Assembly: GCF_002374855.1 (NCBI RefSeq)
Contig: NZ_NWVC01000006.1
Span: 124,001 to 188,000, forward strand
Source of the DNA: Sphingomonas adhaesiva
GTDB lineage: Bacteria > Pseudomonadota > Alphaproteobacteria > Sphingomonadales > Sphingomonadaceae
Direction of reading: 5' to 3'
Length of the DNA stretch: 64,000 nucleotides
Shown: positions 52,224-61,380 of the stretch, piece after piece
Position numbering within the stretch: the stretch's first letter is position 1
How the letters are laid out: every line of letters starts with the position of its first letter
The notes under the pieces: model-generated
The model's database searches: none
What the model was told of the DNA's origin: nothing
The model's input: the letters and a program-made list of their open reading frames with translations, nothing else
Made by a program: the position numbers and the translations under genes

Positions 52224-52973
52224 ATGGACAAGCTGGTCTATACGGCGGCGACGGGGCTGCGCGCGCACATGTCCGCGCAGGCCGCGATCGCCAACAACAT
52301 GGCGAACGCCTCCACCACCGGCTTTCGCGCCGACCGCGTCATCTTCGACCGCATCATCCTGTCCGACGGCACCAGCACGCTGTCGGCGCGCCAGCCGACC
52401 GGGCAGGAAGTGCGCGACATCGATCGCCGGCAGGGCGCGCTGCAGCAGACCGGCCGCCCGCTGGACGTGGCGGTGACGGACGAGAACAGCTGGATCGCGG
52501 TGCAGGCCGCCGACGGCAGCGAGGCCTATACCCGCCGCGGCGACCTCCAGGTGTCGCCCTCGGGCGCGCTGCAGACCGGCGACGGCTTCATCGTGGTGGG
52601 CCAGTCCGGCCCGATCACGCTGCCGCCGTACAGCCAGCTGTCGATCGGCCAGGACGGGTCGATCGCGATCGTCGCGCAGGGCGACACCGGCGGGCCGCAG
52701 GTGATCGACCGGATCAAGCTGGTCTCGTCGAAGGGGTCGCAGACCGTGAAGGGTCTCGACAATCTGATGCGGGTTCCCAACGGCGGCGCGCTGCCCGCCG
52801 ATCTCGACGCGAAGGTCGCGTCGGGCACGCTCGAGGGATCGAACGTGAACATGACCCAGGCGCTGGTCGACATGATCGAGAACCAGCGCAGCTACGAGGT
52901 GCAGGCGAACCTGTTGAAGGAAGCGCGCACCATGGACGAATCGAGCGCATCCGTGATGCGCCTGCCGGGCTGA
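52224..52973 (+). CDS. flgF: Flagellar rod protein FlgF
   Basis: The 249-aa rod protein shows the FlgE/F/G start (AATGLRAHMSAQAAIANNMANASTTGFRADRVIF) and end (EGSNVNMTQALVDMIENQRSYEVQANLLKEARTMD). It is placed as FlgF by its order before flgG and by its length. Confidence 0.92.
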   Translation: MDKLVYTAATGLRAHMSAQAAIANNMANASTTGFRADRVIFDRIILSDGTSTLSARQPTGQEVRDIDRRQGALQQTGRPLDVAVTDENSWIAVQAADGSEAYTRRGDLQVSPSGALQTGDGFIVVGQSGPITLPPYSQLSIGQDGSIAIVAQGDTGGPQVIDRIKLVSSKGSQTVKGLDNLMRVPNGGALPADLDAKVASGTLEGSNVNMTQALVDMIENQRSYEVQANLLKEARTMDESSASVMRLPG

Positions 52974-52987
52974 GGAAGGATTAGCTC

Positions 52988-53776
52988 ATGACCACCGCCG
53001 CCATGCACATCGCACGTACCGGGATCGACGCCCAGGACATGCGGATGCGGGTCATCTCGAACAACCTGGCGAACGTGAACACCACCGCGTTCAAGCGCGA
53101 TCGTGCGTCGTTCGAAACCCTCTCCTACCAGGTCGTCACCGCCGCGGGCGCGCCGTCCAGCTCGGAAACGAAATACGCCACCGGCCTGAACCTGGGCACC
53201 GGCGTGCGCGTCCAGGGCACCGCGCGGATGGAAACCCAGGGGTCGATGAACCAGACCGGCAACGCGCTGGACATCGCGCTGGACGGCGATGGCTATTTCC
53301 AGGTGCAGATGCCGGGCGGAACGCTGGGCTATACCCGCGCGGGCAATTTCAGCCGCTCGCCCGAAGGGATGCTGATCACCAGCCAGGGGTATCAGGTGAT
53401 GCCCGGCGTCACCATTCCGGCCAACGCCAGCGAGATCACCGTCGGCATGGACGGCACCGTGTCCGCCACCGTCCCGGGGCAGGCGGGGTCGCAGAACCTG
53501 GGGCAGATCCAGGTCGCCAGCTTCCCCAATTCGGCCGGACTGAAGTCGAACGGCGACAACATCCTTCTGGAAACCGATGCCAGCGGCGCCGCCAATCTGG
53601 GCGTCGGCGGGCAGGACGGGCGCGGCCGCGTGCGGCAGGGCCAGCTGGAGGCGAGCAACGTCAACGTCGTGGAGGAACTGGTCGACATGATCGAGACGCA
53701 GCGCGCGTACGAGGTCAATTCGAAGATGATCTCGGCCACCGACGAAATGCTCAAATACGCCAACCAGAACATCTGA
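52988..53776 (+). CDS. flgG: Flagellar distal rod protein FlgG
   Basis: The 262-aa distal rod protein begins with ARTGIDAQDMRMRVISNNLANVNTTAFKRDRASFETL. It has the FlgG block YATGLNLGTGVRVQGTARMETQGSMNQTGNALDIALDGDGYFQV and ends with SNVNVVEELVDMIETQRAYEVNSKMISATDEMLKY. Its length equals that of the family. Confidence 0.96.
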   Translation: MTTAAMHIARTGIDAQDMRMRVISNNLANVNTTAFKRDRASFETLSYQVVTAAGAPSSSETKYATGLNLGTGVRVQGTARMETQGSMNQTGNALDIALDGDGYFQVQMPGGTLGYTRAGNFSRSPEGMLITSQGYQVMPGVTIPANASEITVGMDGTVSATVPGQAGSQNLGQIQVASFPNSAGLKSNGDNILLETDASGAANLGVGGQDGRGRVRQGQLEASNVNVVEELVDMIETQRAYEVNSKMISATDEMLKYANQNI

Positions 53777-53796
53777 TCGCGACAGGAATGCTTGCC

Positions 53797-54540
53797 ATGG
53801 CCACCCGCCCCTTCCTCTCGCGCCCGCTGGCGCACGATGCGCGCTGGATCGAACTGGCGCTGGGCGCCACCGCGCTGGCGCTGGTCGCCGCGGCGTTCGC
53901 GCCCGCGCCCGCCGATGCCAGCCTGTTCGGGCGCAAGAAGGCGAGGGAGGATTTCACCGCCGTGCGCGCGCCGCTGGCGCCGCCGGTGACGCCGCCGCCG
54001 CCCGCCAATGGCGCGATCTTCCAGGCATCGGCCGGCTATGGCGCGCTGCACGAGGGGTGGCGCGCGCGCCGCGTCGGCGATCCGCTGACGATCGTGCTGG
54101 TCGAACGCACCGCGGCGTCCAAGACGTCGTCGTCGAAGCTCGATTCGAAGGGCGGCTTCGGGCTGGTCCCGCCGACCACCGGCGCGCTCAGCCTGTTCGG
54201 CGCCACCGATGCGGCGGTCAGCGGCAATCGCGGCTTCAACGGCACGGGCGCGGCCGACCAGTCCAATTCGCTGACCGGCGAAGTGTCGGTGACCGTCGCG
54301 GAGGTCTATCCCAACGGCACCATGCTGGTGCAGGGGCAGAAGCGCGTCACGCTGAACCGCGGCGACGAATTCGTGCAGATCAAGGGGATCGTGCGCACCG
54401 CCGACGTCGATCGCGACAATCGCGTCGAATCGACCCGCGTCGCCGATGCGCAGATCGCCTATACCGGCAAGGGCGACGTCGCCCGCTCCAGCCGCCAGGG
54501 CTGGCTGTCCCGCTTCTTCCAGGTCGTGAGCCCGTTCTGA
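53797..54540 (+). CDS. flgH: Flagellar L-ring protein FlgH, without lipobox
   Basis: The 247-aa protein has the FlgH core (GDPLTIVLVERTAASKTSSSKLDSKGGFG, SNSLTGEVSVTVAEVYPNGTMLVQGQKRVTLNRGDEFVQIKGIVRTADVD). It carries a signal-like helix but no lipobox, and no cysteine was seen at all, whereas FlgH is normally a lipoprotein of the outer membrane. I start at the second ATG (53797), which has AGGA at a suitable distance. It joins flgI by a one-base TGATG overlap. Confidence 0.92.
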   Translation: MATRPFLSRPLAHDARWIELALGATALALVAAAFAPAPADASLFGRKKAREDFTAVRAPLAPPVTPPPPANGAIFQASAGYGALHEGWRARRVGDPLTIVLVERTAASKTSSSKLDSKGGFGLVPPTTGALSLFGATDAAVSGNRGFNGTGAADQSNSLTGEVSVTVAEVYPNGTMLVQGQKRVTLNRGDEFVQIKGIVRTADVDRDNRVESTRVADAQIAYTGKGDVARSSRQGWLSRFFQVVSPF

Positions 54541-55634
54541 TGATCCGCGCCATCCTCCTCGCGCTCGCCGCGCTCCTGGTCGCGACGCCTGCGACCGCCG
54601 ACCGGATCAAGGATCTGGGCGGGTTCCAGGGCATCCGTTCGAACCAGCTGACCGGATATGGCGTGGTCGTCGGGCTGCCGGGCACCGGCGACGACAATCT
54701 CGAATATACCGTCCAGTCGGTGAAGGCGGTCGCCTCGCGCTTCGGGTTGCAGCTGCCGCCCAATGCCAATCCGGGGATGAAGAACGCCGCGGTGGTGATG
54801 ATCACCGCCGAACTGCCGCCCTTCGCCAAGCCCGGCCAGCGGATCGACATCACCGTCGCCTCGATGGGCAAGGCCAAGTCGCTGCGCGGCGGCAGCCTGG
54901 TGCTGACCCCGCTGCTGGGTGCCGACGGGCAGACCTATGCGATGGCGCAGGGCAATCTGGCGGTCGGCGGGCTGGGCGCGGAGGGCGCGGACGGATCGAA
55001 GATCGTCGTCAACGTCCCCTCCACCGGCCGCATCCCCGAAGGGGCCACCGTCGAGCGGGCGGTGGCGACCGGGTTCGAGGATACGCCCTTCTTGACCTAC
55101 AATCTGGCACGCGCCGATTTCACCACCGCGCAGAACGTCGCCGCCGCGATCAACCGCCGTTTCGGGCTGGGCACCGCCCAGGCGACCGACGCGGTGTCGG
55201 TGGCGGTGCGCGCGCCGGTCGGCGCCGACGTGCGCGCGACGCTGATGAGCCAGATCGAGAATCTGGCGGTCGAGACCGCCGAGCCGCCCGCCAAGGTGAT
55301 CGTCAACGCGCGTACCGGCACCGTCGTCATCAATTCCGCGGTGCGGCTGGGCGCGGCGGCGGTGACGCACGGCAAGCTGACGGTGCGCATCGACGAGAAC
55401 CAGCGCGTCAGCCAGCCGGCGCCGTTCAGCGGCGGGCAGACCGCGCTGGAAAATCGCTCGAACGTGTCGGTCGAGGAGGAGAAGAAGCCGATGTTCCTGC
55501 TGTCGCCGGGGCCGAAGCTGGCCGATGTGGTGAAGGCGGTGAACGCGATCGGCGCCAGCCCCGCCGATCTGGTGGCGATCCTGGAGGCGCTGAAGGAAGC
55601 CGGCGCGCTCAAGGCCGAACTGGTGGTGCTGTGA
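54540..55634 (+). CDS. flgI: Flagellar P-ring protein FlgI
   Basis: The 364-aa periplasmic ring protein has a cleavable signal (IRAILLALAALLVATPATA) followed by the family start DRIKDLGGFQGIRSNQLTGYGVVVGLPGTGD. It ends with KLADVVKAVNAIGASPADLVAILEALKEAGALKAELVV. Length and motifs are complete. Confidence 0.96.
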   Translation: MIRAILLALAALLVATPATADRIKDLGGFQGIRSNQLTGYGVVVGLPGTGDDNLEYTVQSVKAVASRFGLQLPPNANPGMKNAAVVMITAELPPFAKPGQRIDITVASMGKAKSLRGGSLVLTPLLGADGQTYAMAQGNLAVGGLGAEGADGSKIVVNVPSTGRIPEGATVERAVATGFEDTPFLTYNLARADFTTAQNVAAAINRRFGLGTAQATDAVSVAVRAPVGADVRATLMSQIENLAVETAEPPAKVIVNARTGTVVINSAVRLGAAAVTHGKLTVRIDENQRVSQPAPFSGGQTALENRSNVSVEEEKKPMFLLSPGPKLADVVKAVNAIGASPADLVAILEALKEAGALKAELVVL

Positions 55635-55957
55635 TGACGACGATGCCGACCATTTCCGGTGCGACCGGGATCGATTCGGGGCTGGGCCGCACCGAGACGC
55701 GCGACAACCTGGCCAAGGCCGGGCAGCAGTTCGAGGCGGTGTTCACCGGCATGATGCTGAAGTCGATGCGCCAGGCCAAATTGTCCGACCCGCTGTTCGA
55801 CAGCAAGGCGCTCGACACCTTCCGCGACATGCAGGACCAGACGACGGTGCGCCACATGGCGGAGCACACGCCGGTCGGGATCGGCAAGGCGATGACCGAT
55901 TTCCTCGCGAAATCTCAACCGAATCTTAATGCCGGCCATGGCACGCAGTTAGAATGA
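55634..55957 (+). CDS. flgJ: Rod-binding protein FlgJ, single-domain form
   Basis: The 107-aa protein corresponds to the N-terminal rod-binding half of FlgJ (AGQQFEAVFTGMMLKSMRQAK, DTFRDMQDQTTVRHMAE). The C-terminal muramidase half found in E. coli FlgJ is missing; the separate transglycosylase at 45782 is the probable replacement. The ATG at 55634 shares a base with the flgI stop, and the gene overlaps flgK by 4 bases. Confidence 0.9.
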   Translation: MTTMPTISGATGIDSGLGRTETRDNLAKAGQQFEAVFTGMMLKSMRQAKLSDPLFDSKALDTFRDMQDQTTVRHMAEHTPVGIGKAMTDFLAKSQPNLNAGHGTQLE

Positions 55958-57294
55958 GTGACCTGCTCGCCATCGGCGCTTCGGGCGTCCGCGCGTATCA
56001 GACCGCGCTGACGACGACGTCGGAGAACATCGCGAACGCCGGGACTGCGGGCTATGTGCGCCGCACGACGACGATGCGCGAGGTCGCGTCGGCGGGCAGT
56101 TACAGCAGCGGATCGCTCAACGGCAGCGGCGTCATCGTCGAGGGCGTCGGACGGTCCAGCAACCCCTATACCGAGGCGGCGGTGCGCAATGCCGGCGCGG
56201 ATCTGGCGCGCACGCAGGCCAGTTCGGTGTGGCTCCAGCGGATCGAGACCGCGCTGGGCGGCGGCGCGCTGACGACGCAGATGACCGCGTTCTTCGGCGC
56301 GGCGACCGCGCTGCAGGGCGAACCCACCAGCACCGCGCTGCGCGCCGGGATGCTGAGCGCGGCGTCGTCGGTGGCCGATTCGTTCGGCGTGACCGCGCGC
56401 TCGCTCGACGAATCGATGACCGAGCTTGATTCGCGCGCGGTGCAGAACGTCGACGAGCTCAACCGGCTCAATCAGGCGGTGCTCAAGGTCAACCAGGGGC
56501 TGATGACGGTCGTGTCCGGCACGTCCGCCGCCGCCGCGCTCCAGGACCAGCGCGACCAGCTGCTGGAGAAGATGAGCGACCTGACCGACATCGACGCGCA
56601 GTTCGATGCGTTCGGCCGCGCGACGGTGCGCGCCGGCGGCAACAGCGGGCCGGTGCTGGTCGACGTGCGCGAGGCGACCAACGTGCGCTATGGCCGCACC
56701 GCCGGCAATGTCGCGCTGCAGGTCGTCCGCGGCGACGGCACGTCGCAGCTGATGACGCCGGAGGGCGGCGCGCTGGCCGGGGTGATGGAGGGCGCGCAGC
56801 GCATCTTCTCCACCCGCCAGGAACTGGGCGCGATCGCCGACAAGTTCACCAGCACGGTCAACACGCTGCAGCGCAGCGGACAGGATCTGAACGGCGCGAC
56901 CGGCACCGACCTGTTCACCGTCGCGGCGGGCGACCCGACGAAGATCACCGTCGCGCTGACCGATGGCGCGAAGATCGCCGCCGCCAAGACCGGCGGTCAG
57001 CGCGACGCCAGCAACCTGGCGACGCTGGCGGGGCTGCGCGTCAGCGACGATTACGAAGGCCGCATCCAGAAACTGGTGACGCAGAACGCCGCCACGCTGA
57101 AGCAGCGCAATCTGGTGTCGGACGCGCAGACCGCGATCCACGACGGCGCACTGACCGCACGGTCGGAACTGTCGGGGGTCAATTTCGATGCGGAGGCGAT
57201 CGATCTGGTCCGCTTCCAGCAGGCGTATCAGGCGTCCAGCCGCGTGGTGCAGGTCGCCCGCGAAACGTTCCAGTCGATCCTCGAGATCAGGTAA
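55954..57294 (+). CDS. flgK: Flagellar hook-associated protein FlgK (HAP1)
   Basis: The 446-aa hook-filament junction protein begins with IGASGVRAYQTALTTTSENIANAGTAGYVRRTTT and ends with the FlgE-like SGVNFDAEAIDLVRFQQAYQASSRVVQVARETFQSILEI. The middle is variable and shorter than in enterics (553 aa). It should be escorted by the FlgN-like protein. Confidence 0.93.
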   Translation: MSDLLAIGASGVRAYQTALTTTSENIANAGTAGYVRRTTTMREVASAGSYSSGSLNGSGVIVEGVGRSSNPYTEAAVRNAGADLARTQASSVWLQRIETALGGGALTTQMTAFFGAATALQGEPTSTALRAGMLSAASSVADSFGVTARSLDESMTELDSRAVQNVDELNRLNQAVLKVNQGLMTVVSGTSAAAALQDQRDQLLEKMSDLTDIDAQFDAFGRATVRAGGNSGPVLVDVREATNVRYGRTAGNVALQVVRGDGTSQLMTPEGGALAGVMEGAQRIFSTRQELGAIADKFTSTVNTLQRSGQDLNGATGTDLFTVAAGDPTKITVALTDGAKIAAAKTGGQRDASNLATLAGLRVSDDYEGRIQKLVTQNAATLKQRNLVSDAQTAIHDGALTARSELSGVNFDAEAIDLVRFQQAYQASSRVVQVARETFQSILEIR

Positions 57295-57299
57295 GCGCG

Positions 57300-58196
57300 A
57301 TGCAGATTTCCAGCAACCTGTTGTTCGAACGCTCCGCGAGCAAGATGAGCGATCTGATGAAGACCGCCACGCGGCTTCAGACGCAGATCGCCACCGGCAA
57401 GAAGATCATCAACCCGTCCGAAAACGTCGCGGTGGCGCAGCAGATCGCCGAACTGGCGCGCAAGGACGCCGATGCCGAGGTCTATGGCAAGAACCTGGAC
57501 CTGTCGGCCGCGCTGCTCCAGCAGGCCGATTCGACGCTGGGGTCGATCAGCGTGCAGATGCAGCAGGCGACCGAGCTGGTGAACAAAGCCGCCAACGGTT
57601 CGCTCAGCGGAAGCGATCGCAAGGTGATCGGCGACCAGCTGTCCTCGATCGTCGATGCGCTGGTGGGGCTGGGCAATACCAAGGACCTGCGCGGCCAGCC
57701 GCTGTTCGGCAGCCTGGCGGGCACCGATGCGGTGATCCGCAACGCCAACGGCACCTTCACCTACAATACCGCCAACAAGCTGTCGGAAATCCCGATCGGC
57801 GACGGCGTGTCGGTCCAGCCGACCGAGACCGCCGCGCGCGTCTTCACCTCCGGTGCGGGCGACACGTTGCAGTCGCTGGCGGCGCTGGCCGCCGCGTTGC
57901 AGACCGGCACGGCGAGCGAGACGGTCGCCAATGCCGCGATGGCCCCGCTGAAGGCGGCCAGCGAACAGGTGTCGGTGGTGCAGGCGTCGGTCGGTGCGCG
58001 CGCCGCACGCGTCGACCTGCAGCAGGGGCTGCTGGACAGCACCAACCTGGACCGTGCGGACCTGCGCTCCTCGATGGAGGATGTCGACGTCACCGAAACC
58101 TATACCGAGCTGTCGAAGACGCTGACGATCCTCAACGCCACGCAGCAGAGCTTCTCCAAGCTGTCGCAGCTGTCGCTGTTCACCTATCTGCGCTGA
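57300..58196 (+). CDS. flgL: Flagellar hook-associated protein FlgL (HAP3)
   Basis: The 298-aa junction protein shares flagellin-like ends: N-terminal MSDLMKTATRLQTQIATGKKIINPSENVAVAQQIAEL and C-terminal DLRSSMEDVDVTETYTELSKTLTILNATQQSFSKLSQLSLFTYL. It sits between FlgK and the filament. Six bases separate it from flgK; it is the last gene of the flgB operon, before a hairpin. Confidence 0.93.
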   Translation: MQISSNLLFERSASKMSDLMKTATRLQTQIATGKKIINPSENVAVAQQIAELARKDADAEVYGKNLDLSAALLQQADSTLGSISVQMQQATELVNKAANGSLSGSDRKVIGDQLSSIVDALVGLGNTKDLRGQPLFGSLAGTDAVIRNANGTFTYNTANKLSEIPIGDGVSVQPTETAARVFTSGAGDTLQSLAALAAALQTGTASETVANAAMAPLKAASEQVSVVQASVGARAARVDLQQGLLDSTNLDRADLRSSMEDVDVTETYTELSKTLTILNATQQSFSKLSQLSLFTYLR

Positions 58197-58223
58197 TCGG
58201 GTGACCCGTGCGTCGGGCCCCAT

Positions 58224-58252
58224 CGCCGCCGTCGCCGCGTGCGCCGGCGGCG
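58224..58252 (+). terminator. Hairpin behind flgL
   Basis: An 8-bp stem (CGCCGCCG with CGGCGGCG) with a 13-base loop is followed by TTCTCG. It lacks a real T-run, so it may only attenuate transcription into motA. Confidence 0.4.
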
Positions 58253-58298
58253 TTCTCGTATCGGCGAGGCGCGGCGCTGGCGAAAATCGGACGCGCGG

Positions 58299-58325
58299 TA
58301 ACCACTTCGCTACCCCTGCCGGGTT
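58299..58325 (+). promoter_or_regulatory. Weak sigma-28-like site before motA
   Basis: TAACCACT, an 11-base spacer and GCCGGGTT have the spacing seen at the flagellin promoters but a poorer -10. It lies about 46 bases before motA. Treat as tentative. Confidence 0.3.
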
Positions 58326-58371
58326 AACCACGCTGCGGTAACCGTCACGTCCTTTTCACGGGGAAACGCGC

Positions 58372-59235
58372 ATGTTTGCGGCCATCGGCCTCGTCGTCCT
58401 TCTCGGCATGGTGTTCGGCGGGTTCGCGATTACCGGCGGTAATCTCGGCCCGGTGTTCCACGCCATCCCGCACGAAATGCTCATCATCGGCGGCGCCGCC
58501 GCCGGCGCGCTCATCATCGGCAATTCGATGAGCGAGCTGAAGGCGATGGGCGGCGGCCTGGGCAAGGTGTTCAAGGGGCCGAAGTACAAGAAGCAGGACT
58601 ATCTCGACGTCATCTTCCTGGTCAGCAAGCTGATGAAGATGCTGCGCATGGAAGGGCCGATCGCGCTGGAGCCGCATGTCGAGGATCCCAAGTCCTCCGC
58701 GGTGTTCGCCGAATATCCCAAGCTTCTGAAGGACCATACGCTGGTCAACCTGATCGCCGACACGCTGCGGCTGGTCGTCGTGTCGTCCGGCACGCTCGAC
58801 GTCCATGCGGTGGAGGAGGTGATGGACAATGCCATCAAGACCCACCACCACGAAGTCGAGGGGCCGGAACACACGTTGCAGAGCCTGGCCGACGCGCTGC
58901 CCGCGCTGGGCATCGTCGCGGCGGTGCTGGGCATCGTGAAGACCATGGGGTCGATCGACAAGCCGCCGGCGGTGCTGGGCGGGATGATCGGCTCGGCGCT
59001 GGTCGGCACGTTCATGGGCGTGTTGCTGGCGTACGGCATCGTCAATCCGTTCGCGGGCCGGCTGAAGCAGGTGATCGCGGCGGACGCGGCGATCTATCAC
59101 GTCGTCAAGCAGATCATCATCGCCTCGCTCCATGGCCATCCGCAGCCTTTGGTGATCGAGGCGGCGCGCTCGGGCATCGACCACAAGAACCAGCCCGGCT
59201 TCGCCGAGGTGTTCGACGGGCTGCGCGGTAAGTAA
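58372..59235 (+). CDS. motA: Flagellar stator protein MotA
   Basis: The 287-aa proton-channel subunit has four membrane helices, the segment ALPALGIVAAVLGIVKTMGSIDKPPAVLGGMIGSALVGTFMGVLLAYGIVNPFAGRL with the conserved prolines, and the cytoplasmic loop with the charged residues that contact FliG. This is the E. coli-type, H+-driven form. It is full length, unlike the short MotA-like gene at 48448. Confidence 0.95.
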   Translation: MFAAIGLVVLLGMVFGGFAITGGNLGPVFHAIPHEMLIIGGAAAGALIIGNSMSELKAMGGGLGKVFKGPKYKKQDYLDVIFLVSKLMKMLRMEGPIALEPHVEDPKSSAVFAEYPKLLKDHTLVNLIADTLRLVVVSSGTLDVHAVEEVMDNAIKTHHHEVEGPEHTLQSLADALPALGIVAAVLGIVKTMGSIDKPPAVLGGMIGSALVGTFMGVLLAYGIVNPFAGRLKQVIAADAAIYHVVKQIIIASLHGHPQPLVIEAARSGIDHKNQPGFAEVFDGLRGK

Positions 59236-59240
59236 GCGCG

Positions 59241-60137
59241 ATGGCCAAGGCTCCGCACGGCAACAACCAGCCGCCCAAGGTCGTCATCGTCAAGAAGATC
59301 AACGTGATCGCCGCGGGGCACCACGGCGGCGCGTGGAAGGTCGCCTATGCCGATTTCGTGACCGCGATGATGGCGTTCTTCCTGTTGCTGTGGCTGCTGG
59401 GCGCCACGACCGAGAAGCAGCGCAAGGGCATCGCCGATTACTTCGCGCCGACGCTGATCGACAAGAAGGTCGTCGGGCTGGGCGGCAGCGGCGTGTTCGG
59501 CGGCGAATCGATCACCTCGAAGGAGAAGATCGGCGCCAAGGCCGGCACCGCGGAGATCCGCGCGATCGCGCTCGTCACCGAACGCCCGCAGGGCGAGGTG
59601 CGCGGGTTCGGCACCAAGGGGTCGCTGCGCAGCGCCACCGCGCAGGAAGACCAGAAGAATTTCGCGAAGCTGAAGCAGGAGGTGATGCGCCGCATCGCGC
59701 AGAGCCGCGACCTGGCGAACCTGTCCAAGCACATCCGCTTCACCATGACCCCCGACGGGATGCGCATCGACCTGATCGACGATGCCGATTATTCGATGTT
59801 CGGGCTGGGCACGACGACGCTCGATTCGAAGGCGAGCGAGCTGATCGGGATGGTCGCCAAGGGGATCGCCGAAACGCAGAACCCGATCATGATCCGCGGC
59901 TATACCGACAGCCTGCCGTTCGGCGATCCGCGCGCGATGAACAACTGGATGCTCTCGTCCGGCCGCGCCGAATCGACGCGGCGGCGGCTGGCGATGGGCG
60001 GCATTCCCGAAGCGCGCTTCAACCGGATCGAGGGCGTGGCGGATCGCGAGCCGATGATCGCCGACAATCCGCAGGATCCGCGGAACCGCCGCGTCGCGAT
60101 CACCCTGCTCTACCGGCCCGGCACGTTCGGCCAGTAG
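59241..60137 (+). CDS. motB: Flagellar stator protein MotB
   Basis: The 298-aa protein has one membrane helix with the essential proton-binding aspartate (WKVAYADFVTAMMAFFLLLWLL, Asp38) and an OmpA-like domain that grips peptidoglycan (IMIRGYTDSLPFGDPRAMNNWMLSSGRAESTRRRL, NRRVAITLLYR). A plug helix follows the membrane helix. It forms a pair with motA, 5 bases apart. Confidence 0.95.
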   Translation: MAKAPHGNNQPPKVVIVKKINVIAAGHHGGAWKVAYADFVTAMMAFFLLLWLLGATTEKQRKGIADYFAPTLIDKKVVGLGGSGVFGGESITSKEKIGAKAGTAEIRAIALVTERPQGEVRGFGTKGSLRSATAQEDQKNFAKLKQEVMRRIAQSRDLANLSKHIRFTMTPDGMRIDLIDDADYSMFGLGTTTLDSKASELIGMVAKGIAETQNPIMIRGYTDSLPFGDPRAMNNWMLSSGRAESTRRRLAMGGIPEARFNRIEGVADREPMIADNPQDPRNRRVAITLLYRPGTFGQ

Positions 60138-60155
60138 CGTTCAGGCCCATAACGC

Positions 60156-61322
60156 TCAGGCGATCGCCGGGCGCGGATCGACGCGGGTGCGGCGCGATGC
60201 GTGGCGGCGCAGCCCGATCAGCGGGCGCAGCGGCCCGATCGCGCGGCCGATCAGGTAGAAGGCCCAGCAGCCCGCCACCGTCGCGGCGACCAGCACGATC
60301 GCGTCCAGCCATACCGGCCAGCCGGTGGCGCGCAGCCAATAGGCGACCAGCACGATCACCGACTGGTGGATGATGTAGAAGGGGAACACCGCCTCCGTCA
60401 GCATCGGGCGCCAGCGATGGTCGCGGTTCCAGTGGCCGTCGGCATAGCCGATCAGCCCCGCGACCGCCGCCCACCCCTCGACCGCGCGCGCGACGGAGAA
60501 GATCGTCCCCCAGGGCGCGGGCATGGTGTTGCCCGGCCAGCGGATCTCGATCGCGGCGACCAGGATATAGGCCAGGATCGCGATCCCCGCCGATTCGCGC
60601 CACCGCCGCACGAACCCCGCCAGCGTCGCGGGCGCGCACGCCAGCGCGAAGCCGAACAGGAAGGCGGGGAAATAGCTGGCGTGCGCCACCCAGTCATCGA
60701 CCAGCGCATGCGTTTCGCGCCCGCCGGGGAACAGCACGAAATTGACCAGCACCATCCACCCGACCGGCAGCAGCAGCAGCGCCGGGCCGCGCATGATCCA
60801 GGCGAAGCCGCGTTGCGCCGCCTGTCGCGCGCGCGCCGGCACGATCGCGACCAGCGCGGCCAGCACCAGCGTATAGACCCACAGGTATCCGACGAACCAC
60901 AGGTGGTTCCACGTCGGCAGCACCAGCGGCCCCAGCCTGCCGAAGCGGAAATAGTCGTGCAGCCAGAAATGCCAGAAGCCGTGCGGATAGCCGTAGCGGC
61001 TGGTCAGCTCCACCCACGGCTGCACCGGCACGATCACCGCGACCCCGAACGCCAGCGGCACCAGCAGCCGCAGGCTGCGCTGGCGCGCGAACCGCCACGG
61101 CACCTTGTTGCGCAGGAACAGCGCGCGGCTGGCATAGCCCGACACGACGAACAGCAGCGCCAGCCGCCACGGGTTGGACGCCATCATCGGCACCGCCACC
61201 CACCAGGCACCGGGCAGCTTGGCGTGGAAATCCCATGGCACGAACACCATGCCCACGTGGTAGAGGATCAGGATCGCGAACGCCCCGATGCGAAGCCAGT
61301 CGAGGCCGTAGTGCCGCTGCAT
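60156..61322 (-). CDS. Acyltransferase 3 family membrane protein
   Basis: The 388-aa protein has about ten membrane helices and the family start MQRHYGLDWLRIGAFAILILYH, with the catalytic His in ILYHVG and the FVVSGYASRALFLR block. These proteins transfer acyl groups to sugars, glucans (OpgC-like) or lipids of the envelope. The acceptor is unknown. It faces motB tail to tail with an 18-base gap and is not part of the flagellar transcripts. Confidence 0.82.
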   Translation of the reverse strand: MQRHYGLDWLRIGAFAILILYHVGMVFVPWDFHAKLPGAWWVAVPMMASNPWRLALLFVVSGYASRALFLRNKVPWRFARQRSLRLLVPLAFGVAVIVPVQPWVELTSRYGYPHGFWHFWLHDYFRFGRLGPLVLPTWNHLWFVGYLWVYTLVLAALVAIVPARARQAAQRGFAWIMRGPALLLLPVGWMVLVNFVLFPGGRETHALVDDWVAHASYFPAFLFGFALACAPATLAGFVRRWRESAGIAILAYILVAAIEIRWPGNTMPAPWGTIFSVARAVEGWAAVAGLIGYADGHWNRDHRWRPMLTEAVFPFYIIHQSVIVLVAYWLRATGWPVWLDAIVLVAATVAGCWAFYLIGRAIGPLRPLIGLRRHASRRTRVDPRPAIA

Positions 61323-61380
61323 CGCGCGCGCCCCTACCAGCTTCGGCGGCGCGACGCTAACCCGTTGACGTGCCGCCCGA

